DNA from: Acetobacter sp.
Lineage (GTDB): Bacteria; Pseudomonadota; Alphaproteobacteria; Acetobacterales; Acetobacteraceae
DNA: 64,000 bases
Assembly (NCBI RefSeq): GCF_022483985.1
Contig: NZ_JAKVME010000001.1
Location: forward strand, 2,480,001-2,544,000
Reading direction: 5' to 3'
This document shows, piece after piece, positions 38,248-48,249 of this stretch. Both the position numbers and the translations under genes were made by a program. Under the pieces are notes generated by a model. It had not been told where the DNA came from, ran no database searches, and was given only the letters and a program-made list of their open reading frames with translations. The number at the start of each line of letters is the position of its first letter. Position 1 is the first letter of the stretch.

Positions 38248-39453
38248 ATGATCGAGGTCTCAGAAGCCCTTCATCGTATCCTTTCCGCCCTCCCGCTGCT
38301 CGGTGCAGAGACCGTTTCGCTGACCGAGGCCTGTGGCCGCATCAGCGCCGCACCCGTCACGGCGCACCTATTCAACCCACCGGCGGACGTCTCCTCAATG
38401 GACGGATACGCCGTCAGAGCGGTCGATACGGCGAAAGATGCGAGGCTGCATGTCATAGGCGAGATTCCCGCCGGACATCCAAGCGATCTGGCCGTCACCC
38501 CCGGCACCTGCCTGCGGATTTTCACCGGCAGTCTTGTGCCGGATGGCGCTGACGCGATTCTGATACAGGAAAACACGACCCGCGATGGCCACCACATCAC
38601 GGTCACGGAGCCAGTCGCCAGCGGGCGCTTCATCCGCCCCAAAGGACTGGATTTCTCCGAAGGCCAGACCGTTATCCCGGTTGGCCGGAAACTGTCGGCG
38701 CGCGATATCGGCATCGCCGCCTCAGCGAACTGCCCGTGGATCACGGTGCGGCGACGGCCTCGCGTCGCCATTCTCAGCACCGGCGACGAAATCGTTCTGC
38801 CCGGCGCCATTGTGCCGCCCGGCTCCATCGTCGGCTCAGCCGCCTTCATGCTCGCAGCCCTCCTCCGCAAGGCAGGAGCAGACCCGATCATCCTGCCGGT
38901 CGCCCGCGATACGGTCGATTCGCTGACTGACAGCATCCGGCAACTGGAGACGGTCGATCTCCTGCTGACCATCGGCGGCGCCAGCGTGGGAGACTATGAT
39001 CTCGTCAAGAAAGCCCTCGGTGAGACGGGGCTGGTCACGGATTTCTGGAAAATCGCCATGCGTCCCGGCAAACCGCTGATGTTCGGCCAGATGAACGGAA
39101 CACCCGTCATCGGCCTGCCCGGTAATCCGGTCGCGGTTTTTGTATGCAGCCTTGTATTCGTGCTGCCTGCCCTCCGCGCCATGTCCGGCGAGGTGACGAA
39201 AGACGATGGCATCGAGTCCGCCCGTCTGGCCGCCGACCTGCCCGCCAATGACCAGCGCTTCGATTATCTCCGCGCCACACTGAGCCGGGATGAAAACGGC
39301 GTTCTCTGGGCAAAACCCTTCTCCCGACAGGACTCCTCCATGATGGCCCCGCTGGCCGACTGCGATGCGCTGCTGCTGCGGGAACGCTTCGCGCCGGAAG
39401 CGAAAACCGGAGAAACCTGCCGGATCATGCGCCTGCATGGACTGGTGGACTGA
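38248..39453 (+). CDS. moeA: Molybdopterin molybdotransferase
   Basis: A 401-residue MoeA. It inserts molybdate into adenylylated molybdopterin. Marks: FNPPADVSSMDGYAVRA, VRIFTGS-type region LRIFTGSLVPDGADAIL, the MoCF-binding block ILSTGDEIV, then GGASVGDYDLVKKAL, MRPGKPLMFG and GLPGNPVAVFV. All three usual domains are present. No other moa/moe genes are near. A long inverted repeat follows the gene. Confidence 0.95.
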   Translation: MIEVSEALHRILSALPLLGAETVSLTEACGRISAAPVTAHLFNPPADVSSMDGYAVRAVDTAKDARLHVIGEIPAGHPSDLAVTPGTCLRIFTGSLVPDGADAILIQENTTRDGHHITVTEPVASGRFIRPKGLDFSEGQTVIPVGRKLSARDIGIAASANCPWITVRRRPRVAILSTGDEIVLPGAIVPPGSIVGSAAFMLAALLRKAGADPIILPVARDTVDSLTDSIRQLETVDLLLTIGGASVGDYDLVKKALGETGLVTDFWKIAMRPGKPLMFGQMNGTPVIGLPGNPVAVFVCSLVFVLPALRAMSGEVTKDDGIESARLAADLPANDQRFDYLRATLSRDENGVLWAKPFSRQDSSMMAPLADCDALLLRERFAPEAKTGETCRIMRLHGLVD

Positions 39454-39565
39454 AGGCGGATTCGGGCTTTGCCTCATACCTCACCAAAGGCCAACCGTTT
39501 GTCGGGATGCGGGAACCCAGAGTCCTACTGGACGCGGGCAGAACCCACATCGTGGTCCATAAAAC

Positions 39566-39613
39566 GCTGAGAGCGGCATCCGTTCAGGCTGGGTCACGGA
39601 TGCCGCTCTCAGC
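39566..39613. terminator. Long inverted repeat between moeA and nadE
   Basis: A perfect 18-bp stem (39566-39583 with 39596-39613) encloses a 12-base loop, with AAAA before and TTGTTT shortly after. A second nested hairpin follows (39625-39631 with 39665-39671; inside it 39642-39648 with 39651-39657), reaching the nadE stop codon. It probably ends both convergent transcripts, though it is longer than usual. Confidence 0.65.
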
Positions 39614-39670
39614 CATTGTTTATCGAGCAACTTTATCCAACCAGACGATTTCGTCTGATCGAATGTTGCT

Positions 39671-41710
39671 CTAAGGCACGTTCTTCTCCAGCTCCTCCAG
39701 CCAGACCCGGGCATTCCCGTCAGAAGGGGCACGCCAATCTCCACGAGGCGACAGGGAACCGCCCGCCACCACCTTGGGACCATTTGGCATGGCGGAGCGC
39801 TTGAACTGACTGCTCGTGAAGAAGCGTTGGAGAAACACGGCCAGCCAGTGCCTGATGGTCGGCAGATCGTAAGCCATGCGCTCATCTTCGGGGAAACCCG
39901 GCGGCCACGCTCCACTCTCCGCCTCCCTCCAGGCATGCCACGCGAGAAAGGCAATCTTCGACGGACGAAAACCGTAGCGCAGGACGTGAAACAGCGAGAA
40001 ATCATGCAGCGCGTAGGGACCGATGGTGGCCTCCGTGCTCTGGACCGCGCCGTCTTCGCCGGGAGGAACCAGTTCAGGTGAGATTTCCGTCGCAAGGATC
40101 GACTTCAGAATCTCCACGGTCTCCGGGCTGAACTGGCCGGACGACATGAACCAGCGGATCAGATGCTGGATCAACGTCTTTGGCAGGCCCGCATTGACGT
40201 TGTAATGCGCCATCTGGTCGCCCACCCCGTAGGTGCACCAGCCCAGCGCCAGTTCGGACAGGTCGCCGGTGCCCAACACGATGCCACCACGCTGGTTGGC
40301 CAGACGGAACAGGAAGTCGGTCCGCAGACCAGCCTGCACGTTCTCGAAGGTAACGTCATAAACCGGCTCACCACGCCCATACGGGTGGCCGATCTGTTTC
40401 AGCATCAGTTCCGAGGCCGGACGAATATCGATTTCATCAGCGGTCACCCCCAGCGCCCGCATCAGGGCATGGGCGTTGCTCTTCGTCGCATCGCTGGTGC
40501 CGAAACCCGGCATGGTGAAGGCAAGCACGGCATCCCGCTTCAGACCCAGCTCATCCGCCACCCGGACAGCGATAAGCAGGGCCTGAGTCGAATCGAGCCC
40601 TCCCGAAACACCGATCACCATCTTCCGCGCACCCGTGGCCGCAAGGCGCGTCCGGAGCGCCGAGACCTGAATGGTGCAGGCTTCATAGCAGTCCTGCGCC
40701 AGTCCAGCCGGGTCCGCCGGAACGAACGGGAAGCGCGGCACCTCGCGCATCAGGCCGAAATCGGAAGCAGGCGGTGTGAAGGTCCGGACGATCCGCCGCC
40801 ACATCCCTCCATCTTCCTCAGCCGCCGCGTTGGCCGCGAAGGACGTCATCCGCATCCGCTCCTGACGCAGCAGATCAAGGTCGATATCCACCAGCACATG
40901 CCGCGCTCCACTCGGAAAACGGTCACTGGCTTTCAGCAGACGACCATTCTCGAAGATGGAGACCTGACCGTCCCACGCCACATCGGTCGTGGATTCTCCT
41001 TCGCCCGCCGCCGCGTAGAGATAGGCCGCATGACAGCGATCTGACTGGGAACGGCAGAGCCTGTCCCGCTCCTCCGCCTTCCCGACCGTGATGTCGCTGG
41101 CCGAAAGATTGGCCAGAACGGTTGCTCCGGCAAGCGCCGCACGGGTGCTGGGCGGCAGAGGCACCCACAGATCCTCACAGATCTCCACACCGACGCAGAA
41201 GCCGGGAATATCGCCTGCCTCGAACAGCAGATCCGTGCCGAACGGCGTCTCCCCACCGGCAAGGCGGATCGTGTCTCCAACAATGCCCGCGCCGGGGGTG
41301 AACTGCCGGGCTTCATAGAACTCGCGATAGTTGGGAAGATAGGATTTGGGCACGACACCCAGAATCTCACCGCGATGAATGGCGATGGCGCAGTTATAGA
41401 GTGCGTCACGGTGACGCAGCGGCGCGCCGATCAGGATGAGGGGAAGAAACGTGCTGGTCGCACGCGCAATCTCCGCCACCGCCTCTTCAACCGCGTCCAG
41501 AAGCACATCCTGCTGGCGAAGGTCGTCAATGGCGTAACCGGAAAGCCCCAATTCGGGGAACACGGCCAGCACCGCTCCCTGTTCCGAGCAGACCGACACA
41601 CATTCGACGATACGGGCAGCGTTCAGACGCGGGTCGGCGAGCCCGACGGGCAGGGTGCAGGCGGCAACACGGGCGAAGCCGTGTTTGTAAAGGGAGTGGA
41701 AGTCCCGCAT
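39671..41710 (-). CDS. nadE: Glutamine-dependent NAD(+) synthetase
   Basis: A 679-residue two-domain enzyme that amidates nicotinic acid adenine dinucleotide. The N-terminal nitrilase-type glutaminase (residues ~1-280) has the catalytic Glu in FPELGLSGYA and Cys in GVEICEDLWVP. The C-terminal synthetase has the ATP loop GVSGGLDSTQALL and the block GTGDLSELALGWCTYGVGDQM. The ATG at 41710 has GAGG upstream; the frame otherwise opens with TTG. Confidence 0.95.
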   Translation of the reverse strand: MRDFHSLYKHGFARVAACTLPVGLADPRLNAARIVECVSVCSEQGAVLAVFPELGLSGYAIDDLRQQDVLLDAVEEAVAEIARATSTFLPLILIGAPLRHRDALYNCAIAIHRGEILGVVPKSYLPNYREFYEARQFTPGAGIVGDTIRLAGGETPFGTDLLFEAGDIPGFCVGVEICEDLWVPLPPSTRAALAGATVLANLSASDITVGKAEERDRLCRSQSDRCHAAYLYAAAGEGESTTDVAWDGQVSIFENGRLLKASDRFPSGARHVLVDIDLDLLRQERMRMTSFAANAAAEEDGGMWRRIVRTFTPPASDFGLMREVPRFPFVPADPAGLAQDCYEACTIQVSALRTRLAATGARKMVIGVSGGLDSTQALLIAVRVADELGLKRDAVLAFTMPGFGTSDATKSNAHALMRALGVTADEIDIRPASELMLKQIGHPYGRGEPVYDVTFENVQAGLRTDFLFRLANQRGGIVLGTGDLSELALGWCTYGVGDQMAHYNVNAGLPKTLIQHLIRWFMSSGQFSPETVEILKSILATEISPELVPPGEDGAVQSTEATIGPYALHDFSLFHVLRYGFRPSKIAFLAWHAWREAESGAWPPGFPEDERMAYDLPTIRHWLAVFLQRFFTSSQFKRSAMPNGPKVVAGGSLSPRGDWRAPSDGNARVWLEELEKNVP

Positions 41711-42000
41711 GGGTGCCTCACGCAATCCGGAAGATATCAGGTCATCATTCTATAGGCGGAGCGGGAGGCGCAGGCCAAACAGCTTCTTGTGTGAGCAGGT
41801 TACGGGTTCTGCGGCGGCTCCGGACAGCAGAACGGTTTTCCGCAGACGGTCCGGCGGACAACAGACAGCCTCCCTATCCGGAGAAAATGTCCACATACTT
41901 GGCAGAGCGCCGCAGGAAAGCTATGCAGTCTCCCCTTGCGTCCGCGCCTGATATCATGGGATGCGGCTGACCGTTTTGTTTTTTCTGTGCGGAGTTGAGC

Positions 42001-42924
42001 ATGAGCTGGCTGACCAAATATGTCCGCCCCAAGATTCGGGGACTGCTCAAGCGCGACGTTCCGGACAATCTCTGGACCAACTGCACATCCTGCCATCAGA
42101 TGGTTCTGGTGAAGGAACTGCAGCGCACCCTGAATGTCTGCCCGCACTGCGGCTTTCACATGAAAGTTCCGGTGGCCGAGCGTTTCGAGTGGACATTTGA
42201 CGCCGGCAGCTACACGCGCATCGAACTGCCAAAGGTGCCCGTCGATCCGCTCGGCTTTCGTGACCAGAAGCGTTACACGGACCGTCTGAAGGACGCGCGC
42301 GCCAAATCCGGTCTTGATGAGTCGCTGGCGGTCGCCCACGGCAGGATCACCGGCTATCCGGCGGTCGTCGCAGTCATGGCGTATGAATTCATGGCTGGCA
42401 CCATGGGCACTGCCCTGGGCGAGGCGTTCATCGCAGCCGCCCGTCTGGCCATCCTTCAGCGCTCTCCGCTGGTCATCTTCACCGCTTCCGGCGGCGCGCG
42501 CATGCAGGAAGGCATTCTCAGTCTGATGCAGATGCCCCGCACGACGGTTGCCGTGCAGATGCTCAAGGATGCCGGACTACCCTACATCGTCGTGCTGACA
42601 GACCCGACGACCGGCGGCGTTTCCGCGTCCTTCGCCATGCTGGGTGACGTGCAGATCGCCGAACCCAAGGCGCTGATCGGTTTCGCCGGACCGCGCGTGA
42701 TCGAGGATACAGTCCGCGAGAAGCTGCCGGAAGGCTTCCAGCGTTCCGAATATCTGCTCGAACACGGCATGCTGGACATGGTCGTCGAGCGCAAGAACCT
42801 GCGTGAAACCCTTGGTCGCGTGATCGGTCTGCTGACCGCAGCACCTTCGGGCGATGTCTTCACGGAGACCCTGCCCGATCCGGAAGAACCCGGCTCTGAA
42901 GAGAATCCGCTGCCCGTAAACTGA
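42001..42924 (+). CDS. accD: Acetyl-CoA carboxylase carboxyltransferase, beta subunit
   Basis: A 307-residue carboxyltransferase subunit. It makes malonyl-CoA together with AccA. The N-terminal zinc ribbon is CTSC and CPHC (residues ~30-56). The crotonase-type core has GRITGYPAVVAVM, ASGGARMQEG, LTDPTTGGVSASFAMLGD and GFAGPRVIEDTVREKLPEGF. The ATG at 42001 gives the family start MSWLTKYVRPKIR. folC follows, the usual alphaproteobacterial pair. Confidence 0.96.
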   Translation: MSWLTKYVRPKIRGLLKRDVPDNLWTNCTSCHQMVLVKELQRTLNVCPHCGFHMKVPVAERFEWTFDAGSYTRIELPKVPVDPLGFRDQKRYTDRLKDARAKSGLDESLAVAHGRITGYPAVVAVMAYEFMAGTMGTALGEAFIAAARLAILQRSPLVIFTASGGARMQEGILSLMQMPRTTVAVQMLKDAGLPYIVVLTDPTTGGVSASFAMLGDVQIAEPKALIGFAGPRVIEDTVREKLPEGFQRSEYLLEHGMLDMVVERKNLRETLGRVIGLLTAAPSGDVFTETLPDPEEPGSEENPLPVN

Positions 42925-42955
42925 GCGGGAAACGGCTTCTCCAGCTCCTCCTCAC

Positions 42956-42981
42956 GGGGTGAGACGCATGTGTCTCACCCC
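42956..42981 (+). terminator. Hairpin between accD and folC
   Basis: A perfect 10-bp stem (42956-42965 with 42972-42981) with a 6-base loop and no T-run. It may partly terminate or stabilise the accD message upstream of folC. Confidence 0.5.
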
Positions 42982-43036
42982 GATCCGATATGGCGGCCCA
43001 CGCCTCTCCGGCGCCTGGCCCGGAGTGTGAAACTGC

Positions 43037-44368
43037 ATGACCGACACGCCTTCACCCCGCCAGCCTGCGCTTGGAGCGGAGTTCACGGGCCGGACCGGAA
43101 CTGTTCTGGAACGGCTGAACCGACTCTATCCGGCCCTGATCGACCTGTCTCTGGGACGCCTCGAAGCCCTTCTGGGCAGACTCGGTCACCCCGAACGACA
43201 CCTCCCTCCCGTCATCCATGTCGCCGGAACCAACGGCAAGGGCAGCACCTGCGCCAATCTGCGCGCCATCGGTGAGACGGCGGGCTGGCGTGTGCATGTC
43301 ATGACCTCGCCCCATCTGGTGGATGTGACGGAGCGGTTCCGCGTCGCGGGCCAGTTGGTCAGCGAGGAAGAGCTGGTCGCCACGCTGGAAGAGATCGAAC
43401 GGGTGAACGATGGTGAGCCGATCACCGTGTTTGAGGTGCTGACAGCCGCCGGATTCCTACTGTTCTCACGGCACCCTGCCGAACTGGCCATCATCGAGGT
43501 CGGGCTGGGTGGCCGCTTTGACGCCACGAATGTTCTGACCCGTCCAGCCGCCTGCGCCATCACCGCCATCTCGATGGATCATGAAGCCTTCCTCGGCAGT
43601 ACTCTCGCCGCCATCGCGGGCGAAAAGGCAGGCATCATCAAACCGAGCGCGCCCGTTGTCACCGGACGCCAGCCTCAGGCGGTGCGGGATGTCGTGCAGG
43701 CGGAAGCCGACGCCCAAAACGCGCCTCTCCTGCTGCGGGACCGTGACTGGGAGCTGACGCGCAGCGAGGATGGAGCCTCACTGCTTTACAAGGACGCCAA
43801 GGGCGTTCTGACGCTCCCTCTCCCTGCCCTCACCGGCGCGCATCAGGACGACAACGCCGGACTCGCCGTGGCGACCCTCCGCGCCAGTGGGCTTGATCTG
43901 CCTGACTCGGCATGGGCGGGAATCGCACACACACGCTGGCCCGCACGCCTTCAGAAACTCGAAGGCGCGCTTGCCGCCCAGCTTCCGTCCGGATGGGAGC
44001 TGTGGCTGGATGGCGGGCACAATCCCGGCGCAGGCGAAGCGCTGGTGCCCGTGCTTGAACACTGGTCTGATCGACCGCTGCATATTCTGGTCGGCATGAA
44101 GCAGACCAAGGACGCGTCAGGTTTCCTTTCGCCCCTTCTCGATCACGCTACCTCCGTTCACGCGGTTGCGGAACCGGACCAGCATCTGGCGCTCCCTGTG
44201 GAAGCCATCGTGGAAGCCTCCCGTGGACGCGCGCAGCCCGGGCCCGACATTGCCACCGCACTCACCAGACTGTCCGGGAGACCGGAAAAGACGGCGCGCG
44301 TCCTGATCTGCGGCAGCCTTTATCTGGCTGGAGTTGTGTTGAAAAAAGACGGATGGCACGCTGAATAG
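43037..44368 (+). CDS. folC: Bifunctional folylpolyglutamate/dihydrofolate synthase
   Basis: A 443-residue Mur-ligase-like enzyme. It joins glutamate to dihydropteroate and then to folates. The ATP loop is VAGTNGKGSTCANL; further marks are SPHLVDVTERFRV, IEVGLGGRFDATNVL, ISMDHEAFLGSTLAAIAGEKAG and DGGHNPGAGEAL. It complements pabB-pabC at 27-29 kb in the same pathway. The start shows no strong ribosome site. Confidence 0.94.
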   Translation: MTDTPSPRQPALGAEFTGRTGTVLERLNRLYPALIDLSLGRLEALLGRLGHPERHLPPVIHVAGTNGKGSTCANLRAIGETAGWRVHVMTSPHLVDVTERFRVAGQLVSEEELVATLEEIERVNDGEPITVFEVLTAAGFLLFSRHPAELAIIEVGLGGRFDATNVLTRPAACAITAISMDHEAFLGSTLAAIAGEKAGIIKPSAPVVTGRQPQAVRDVVQAEADAQNAPLLLRDRDWELTRSEDGASLLYKDAKGVLTLPLPALTGAHQDDNAGLAVATLRASGLDLPDSAWAGIAHTRWPARLQKLEGALAAQLPSGWELWLDGGHNPGAGEALVPVLEHWSDRPLHILVGMKQTKDASGFLSPLLDHATSVHAVAEPDQHLALPVEAIVEASRGRAQPGPDIATALTRLSGRPEKTARVLICGSLYLAGVVLKKDGWHAE

Positions 44369-44445
44369 ATGATTTCGTAAGGGGTCGTTAACCGTCTCGC
44401 CTTAGGAGAAACACAGATACTGTTTCTCATCCGAGCGAGGCGCCC

Positions 44446-45555
44446 TTGCGCAAGATTCTCCTGTGTCTGGGCTTTTCCATGATGGCTCTGTCTGCATCCC
44501 GACAGGCTCACGCCCAGTTCGCTCCCGAGCACAGTGCGTCCTATCTGGATGCACGACGGGATTCCGAACTGCGCCACCAGACCCTCGCACGGATGCTGAT
44601 GACCATGAACATGGATCCGGGTGATGAAGGCGTGGTCGATACATCGCCCCTCACCCAGTATCACATGCCAACCCATCGTTTCGAGCCGGAAGAAAGCTTA
44701 CAGCTTCCCCGTCATCGTTCCCTGCCCGATGACACGCACAGCTATCATCCCGGCGGCTCCTATGTAGCCGCGTCCCATATCCCGGCCGTCGTTCAGGTCA
44801 ACAGGGAAATCGGGCTTTCCGTGACGGGGGCCTGGAGCAACTACAAGGAAAAGCTCCCGTGGCAGGGCGCCAGCACCGGATATGACCGGGAGATCGGCTG
44901 GGTGCCGGGATTCCAGCTTGATGTGGCCGACATGTTCGACATGTACGAAATCGACCATGTCTTTCTTGCCGCCCACTTCGCGCTTGGCGATGGAAATGTT
45001 GCCTACAAGGGTTCAGCCTATAATCGGTTGGGCGATGTCTGGCCCCTCAACAGCACCTCACACCGCATGACCACCGACAGCCGGATCGAAATCGGCAAGG
45101 GCCTGATGGTCAATGACCGCTTCATGATCACCCCCACGATCGTCGGTGGTTACTGGTCATGGAACCGTGATATCCAGTCATCCGGCGGTGTCCCGAAAAG
45201 CTCTGAAGCGTATGGCGGGTTTCTCGCTGGCATTCAGGTACGCCTCGACTACGCCCTTACCAACGCATTCGTCCTCAGAGGTCGGCTTGCGTGGACGGAG
45301 CTGCTGGACTCCCGCATGGACGCAGCCGGCACAAGGGGCACTTTCCACCTTCGTCCCCGTCCGCAATGGACGGCGGCTCTCGATTTCGATTATCGTATTG
45401 CCCGTTCGCTTCACTTGATCGGTGGCGTACAATATACATATTATTCGTTCGGTCGCAGTCAGCTTGTCGATCAGCACGATGGTTTCTATGCGCTCGAACC
45501 CAGCAGCTGGACCAACGGCGCGACCCTTCATTCCGGACTCGCTTACGGATTCTGA
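44446..45555 (+). CDS. Exported outer-membrane barrel-like protein
   Basis: A 369-residue protein. With a TTG start at 44446 it has a good signal peptide (RKILLCLGFSMMALSASRQ, cut at AHA/Q) and GAGG five bases upstream; the first ATG lies inside the signal peptide. After a His/Pro-rich linker (to ~120), many amphipathic strands follow and the chain ends LAYGF, consistent with a barrel. I do not recognise a named family. The position after folC suggests no role. Confidence 0.7.
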   Translation: MRKILLCLGFSMMALSASRQAHAQFAPEHSASYLDARRDSELRHQTLARMLMTMNMDPGDEGVVDTSPLTQYHMPTHRFEPEESLQLPRHRSLPDDTHSYHPGGSYVAASHIPAVVQVNREIGLSVTGAWSNYKEKLPWQGASTGYDREIGWVPGFQLDVADMFDMYEIDHVFLAAHFALGDGNVAYKGSAYNRLGDVWPLNSTSHRMTTDSRIEIGKGLMVNDRFMITPTIVGGYWSWNRDIQSSGGVPKSSEAYGGFLAGIQVRLDYALTNAFVLRGRLAWTELLDSRMDAAGTRGTFHLRPRPQWTAALDFDYRIARSLHLIGGVQYTYYSFGRSQLVDQHDGFYALEPSSWTNGATLHSGLAYGF

Positions 45556-46062
45556 TATGCTTTCTTGCTGAATATTATCCTGTCTTATGAAGCGAGACAG
45601 ACAGCGCACCGGCCTGAGTTTCTGCTGACTGATGTAAGTATTTACGACGAACTTATAAAAGCACCATTCCCTCATCAAGAGATGAGATGATTCTAATTCC
45701 CGCTTCTGTCTGACGAGATCTCAAAATCAAGACCTGATAGTATTATGCTTTCTTTCTCTCCTCTCATGAAAGAGATGCAATCCCTCTCAGGGACGGTTAA
45801 GCAGCCATAAAGGCGCGTGAGACCGAGGAACATTGCTTCATGAGTCTGGAATATTCTGAACTGACAATCATTTCCGTCCACTGACGCGATATTTCATCTA
45901 TGATCACAGACAAAGACACGCATCCTGAATGACCTTTTCCGCAATCCCCGCGGAGCACGGCGCAGAATCACCGAGAGTCATTTCCAAAAGATATAATTTT
46001 TAAAACACCCTTTAAAAAAGGGAATGAATTACAATCAAGACCATCATAAAGAGCATTGATAT
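45556..46062. other. Intergenic region upstream of the second repeat/SGNH gene
   Basis: 507 bases, AT-rich toward both ends. A 62-codon minus-strand ORF (45693-45881) has no ribosome site or recognisable features and I do not call it. The promoter of the 46063 gene should lie in the last 100 bases. Confidence 0.5.
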
Positions 46063-48144
46063 ATGAGCGATACGTCCACGGTCATTCCCCTGATTACGCC
46101 TGCCTATACATTAACGGGACCCGCCTCCCTGTCCGTGGGTTCCAAAGCCATCTTCCGCGTGACACCTACAGCGGGCACGATACTGTCGGCTCCTCTGGTC
46201 ATTACCCCGGCATGCACGCTGGCCGGCGCTTTTACGCCCACAACAGTTACCCTGCCTGTCGGCTCCACCAGCACTGTCACATTCACATTCACACCGACAG
46301 AAGCAGGCTCAGGAACCCTGAGCACGACAAACTCTGCCAGTCTGACCGATCCCATCGCTCTTTCCGTCTTCTCGATCGCTCTTTCCAATATATTCACCAC
46401 CTACACGCTGACAGGAACCACCAGCCTGACAGCAGGCGTTGCGTCCACCTATACCATCACTCCCGGAGCCGGATCGCCCGCATCACAGGCGATTACAATC
46501 ACTCCCCTCTGCTCACTGGCCGGTATTTTTTCACCAGCAGTCGTTTCTCTACCGGCGGGCTCCACCAGCGCTGTCACATTGACCTTCACTCCAACGGCAA
46601 GCGGTGTGGGAACCCTCAGCACGAGCAGCAACGGCGCCCTGACTGATCCGGGAGACCTGTTTATAACAGTATCCTCCACACAGACGCCTTTTACGAAATA
46701 CTCCCTGTCAGGCCCACAGGCCCTGACAGTCGGTTCAGCCGCCACCTACACAGTCACACCCGGAAGCGGCACGGCGAATACGGCAGGGATTACAATCGTT
46801 CCCAGTTGTACACTGGCAGGAACATTCTTTCCGCAGACCAATACCATCCCCGCCGGGTCAACAGCACCCTTGACCTTCACATTTACGCCTTCCGTTGCGG
46901 GAACAGGCAGTTTTACCGTTACCAACTCCGCCGCACTGAGTAACCCGCCAGCATTCACCGTTACCGCCATGGCGTTCAGCACCGCCTATACGCTGACGGT
47001 CGACTCTTCAGCGTTTCTCTTTTCTCCCGGAAACTGGACCGGCGATGGAGGACGAGAAGGCTCCCTCTGGCGCAGCACATGGAATCCGGGAGCATGGTTT
47101 CAAGTCTCATGGCTGGCTTCGGCAACGCCAACAGCCACACTCCACCTTGGACCTGAAAATACCGGTGCATATATAACATATTTTCTCAACGGTGCTGCCA
47201 CCCGGGATATTGCGGCGAAAACCGACCTCACGCTTTCCAACATCTTGCCGGGACAGATCAATCGACTGGAAGCCTTCCTGACACGGACGCCCAATGCGGA
47301 CCGCTGGAACAGGGGAGGCAACTGCCTCACCATCAGCGGCATGACGATAGATCCAGCCTCCTCAGCCGCCTCTATCGTCGCGACACGACTATGGGGCAAG
47401 CTGGTGGGAGATGATACGACGGAGGGTGTATCGGCTGACGATGGTAGCGACAACATGCTGTCATCCTATGCATATTTCCTGTTGCGTGGCATGGAAGCAG
47501 CGGGATACCGGACCTGCGTATCGGCCTGTACTGGCTCAGGCTACATCACGGCTGGCGACAGCACGCAGGATGTTCCGGCGTTTTACTCGGTCACAGGATC
47601 AGCCAACGGCCTCGGTGGAGAGTATAGCGACAAAAAAAGTCGCTGGAATCTCATTGATTCCGGCATCTCGGCCCTCGATAGCGATGGGCGTCTCAGTGCC
47701 TACGGTGATATCGGGACACCTCCGTCATGGATTGCCTTCAATCTTCTGTCCCGTGACGCACTGGCCTACGCCAACCAGTCTGACGCGCAGGCTGCGATGA
47801 CGCAGTCTCTTGCTGCGCACAGAACTGCCGCACCTGACGCATGGCTGTTCGCCATCATGCCATTCGGCTTCCACTATGCCACGACATACAGCGCGACATG
47901 GCCGCAGATTTTTACAAATGCCATCACTAACTACAGACTTGCCAATCCGGATGATGACAGGGTGGTCGTTGTGGACGCCGGGACCAGTCTTGCCGTTCTT
48001 CTGGAATCCAACCGCGACTGGTACACGACAACCGATGGCAGCCAACTCCTTGAAACAGGACAGGCAATCTTTGCCTCTGTTGTCTCAAGCGCCATGCTCA
48101 GCAGCATGACAATCCACAATGAAAGAACATACACTTACTACTGA
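46063..48144 (+). CDS. Repeat protein with degenerate SGNH domain (catalytic residues lost)
   Basis: A 693-residue paralogue of the 31049-34051 protein. Three Ig-like repeats of about 99 residues start at 15, 114 and 213 (YTLTG/YSLSG). From ~309 it aligns with the same jelly-roll (FLFSPGNWTGD) and SGNH region. The nucleophile position reads LVGDDTTEG, Asp451 instead of Ser, and the Asp-x-x-His pair reads DGSQ, so His is Gln661; Asp658 remains. The frame is intact, so it is a likely pseudoenzyme, perhaps keeping a binding role. There is no signal peptide; it ends in TYTYY. It lacks the first protein's LamG-like head and FnIII modules. Confidence 0.83.
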   Translation: MSDTSTVIPLITPAYTLTGPASLSVGSKAIFRVTPTAGTILSAPLVITPACTLAGAFTPTTVTLPVGSTSTVTFTFTPTEAGSGTLSTTNSASLTDPIALSVFSIALSNIFTTYTLTGTTSLTAGVASTYTITPGAGSPASQAITITPLCSLAGIFSPAVVSLPAGSTSAVTLTFTPTASGVGTLSTSSNGALTDPGDLFITVSSTQTPFTKYSLSGPQALTVGSAATYTVTPGSGTANTAGITIVPSCTLAGTFFPQTNTIPAGSTAPLTFTFTPSVAGTGSFTVTNSAALSNPPAFTVTAMAFSTAYTLTVDSSAFLFSPGNWTGDGGREGSLWRSTWNPGAWFQVSWLASATPTATLHLGPENTGAYITYFLNGAATRDIAAKTDLTLSNILPGQINRLEAFLTRTPNADRWNRGGNCLTISGMTIDPASSAASIVATRLWGKLVGDDTTEGVSADDGSDNMLSSYAYFLLRGMEAAGYRTCVSACTGSGYITAGDSTQDVPAFYSVTGSANGLGGEYSDKKSRWNLIDSGISALDSDGRLSAYGDIGTPPSWIAFNLLSRDALAYANQSDAQAAMTQSLAAHRTAAPDAWLFAIMPFGFHYATTYSATWPQIFTNAITNYRLANPDDDRVVVVDAGTSLAVLLESNRDWYTTTDGSQLLETGQAIFASVVSSAMLSSMTIHNERTYTYY

Positions 48145-48206
48145 CCAAGCCATTTTATGAATTATGCGATCGGCATAGCTGACTGCTCTTTGTGGAAGGT
48201 CGATAC

Positions 48207-48249
48207 GGGTTCTGCCCACTCCCGCAAGGGACCGCAGACCCTTTGATCC
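48207..48249. repeat. Degenerate intergenic repeat, copy 2
   Basis: It resembles 21820-21861: GGGTTCTGCCC, CCCGCAAGGG, a short pairing (48226-48230 with 48239-48243), then TTTGATCCC. Confidence 0.45.

Noticed and set aside
45693-45881. A 62-codon minus-strand ORF in the gap before the second SGNH gene
   Set aside because: No ribosome site, no motifs, and length expected by chance.
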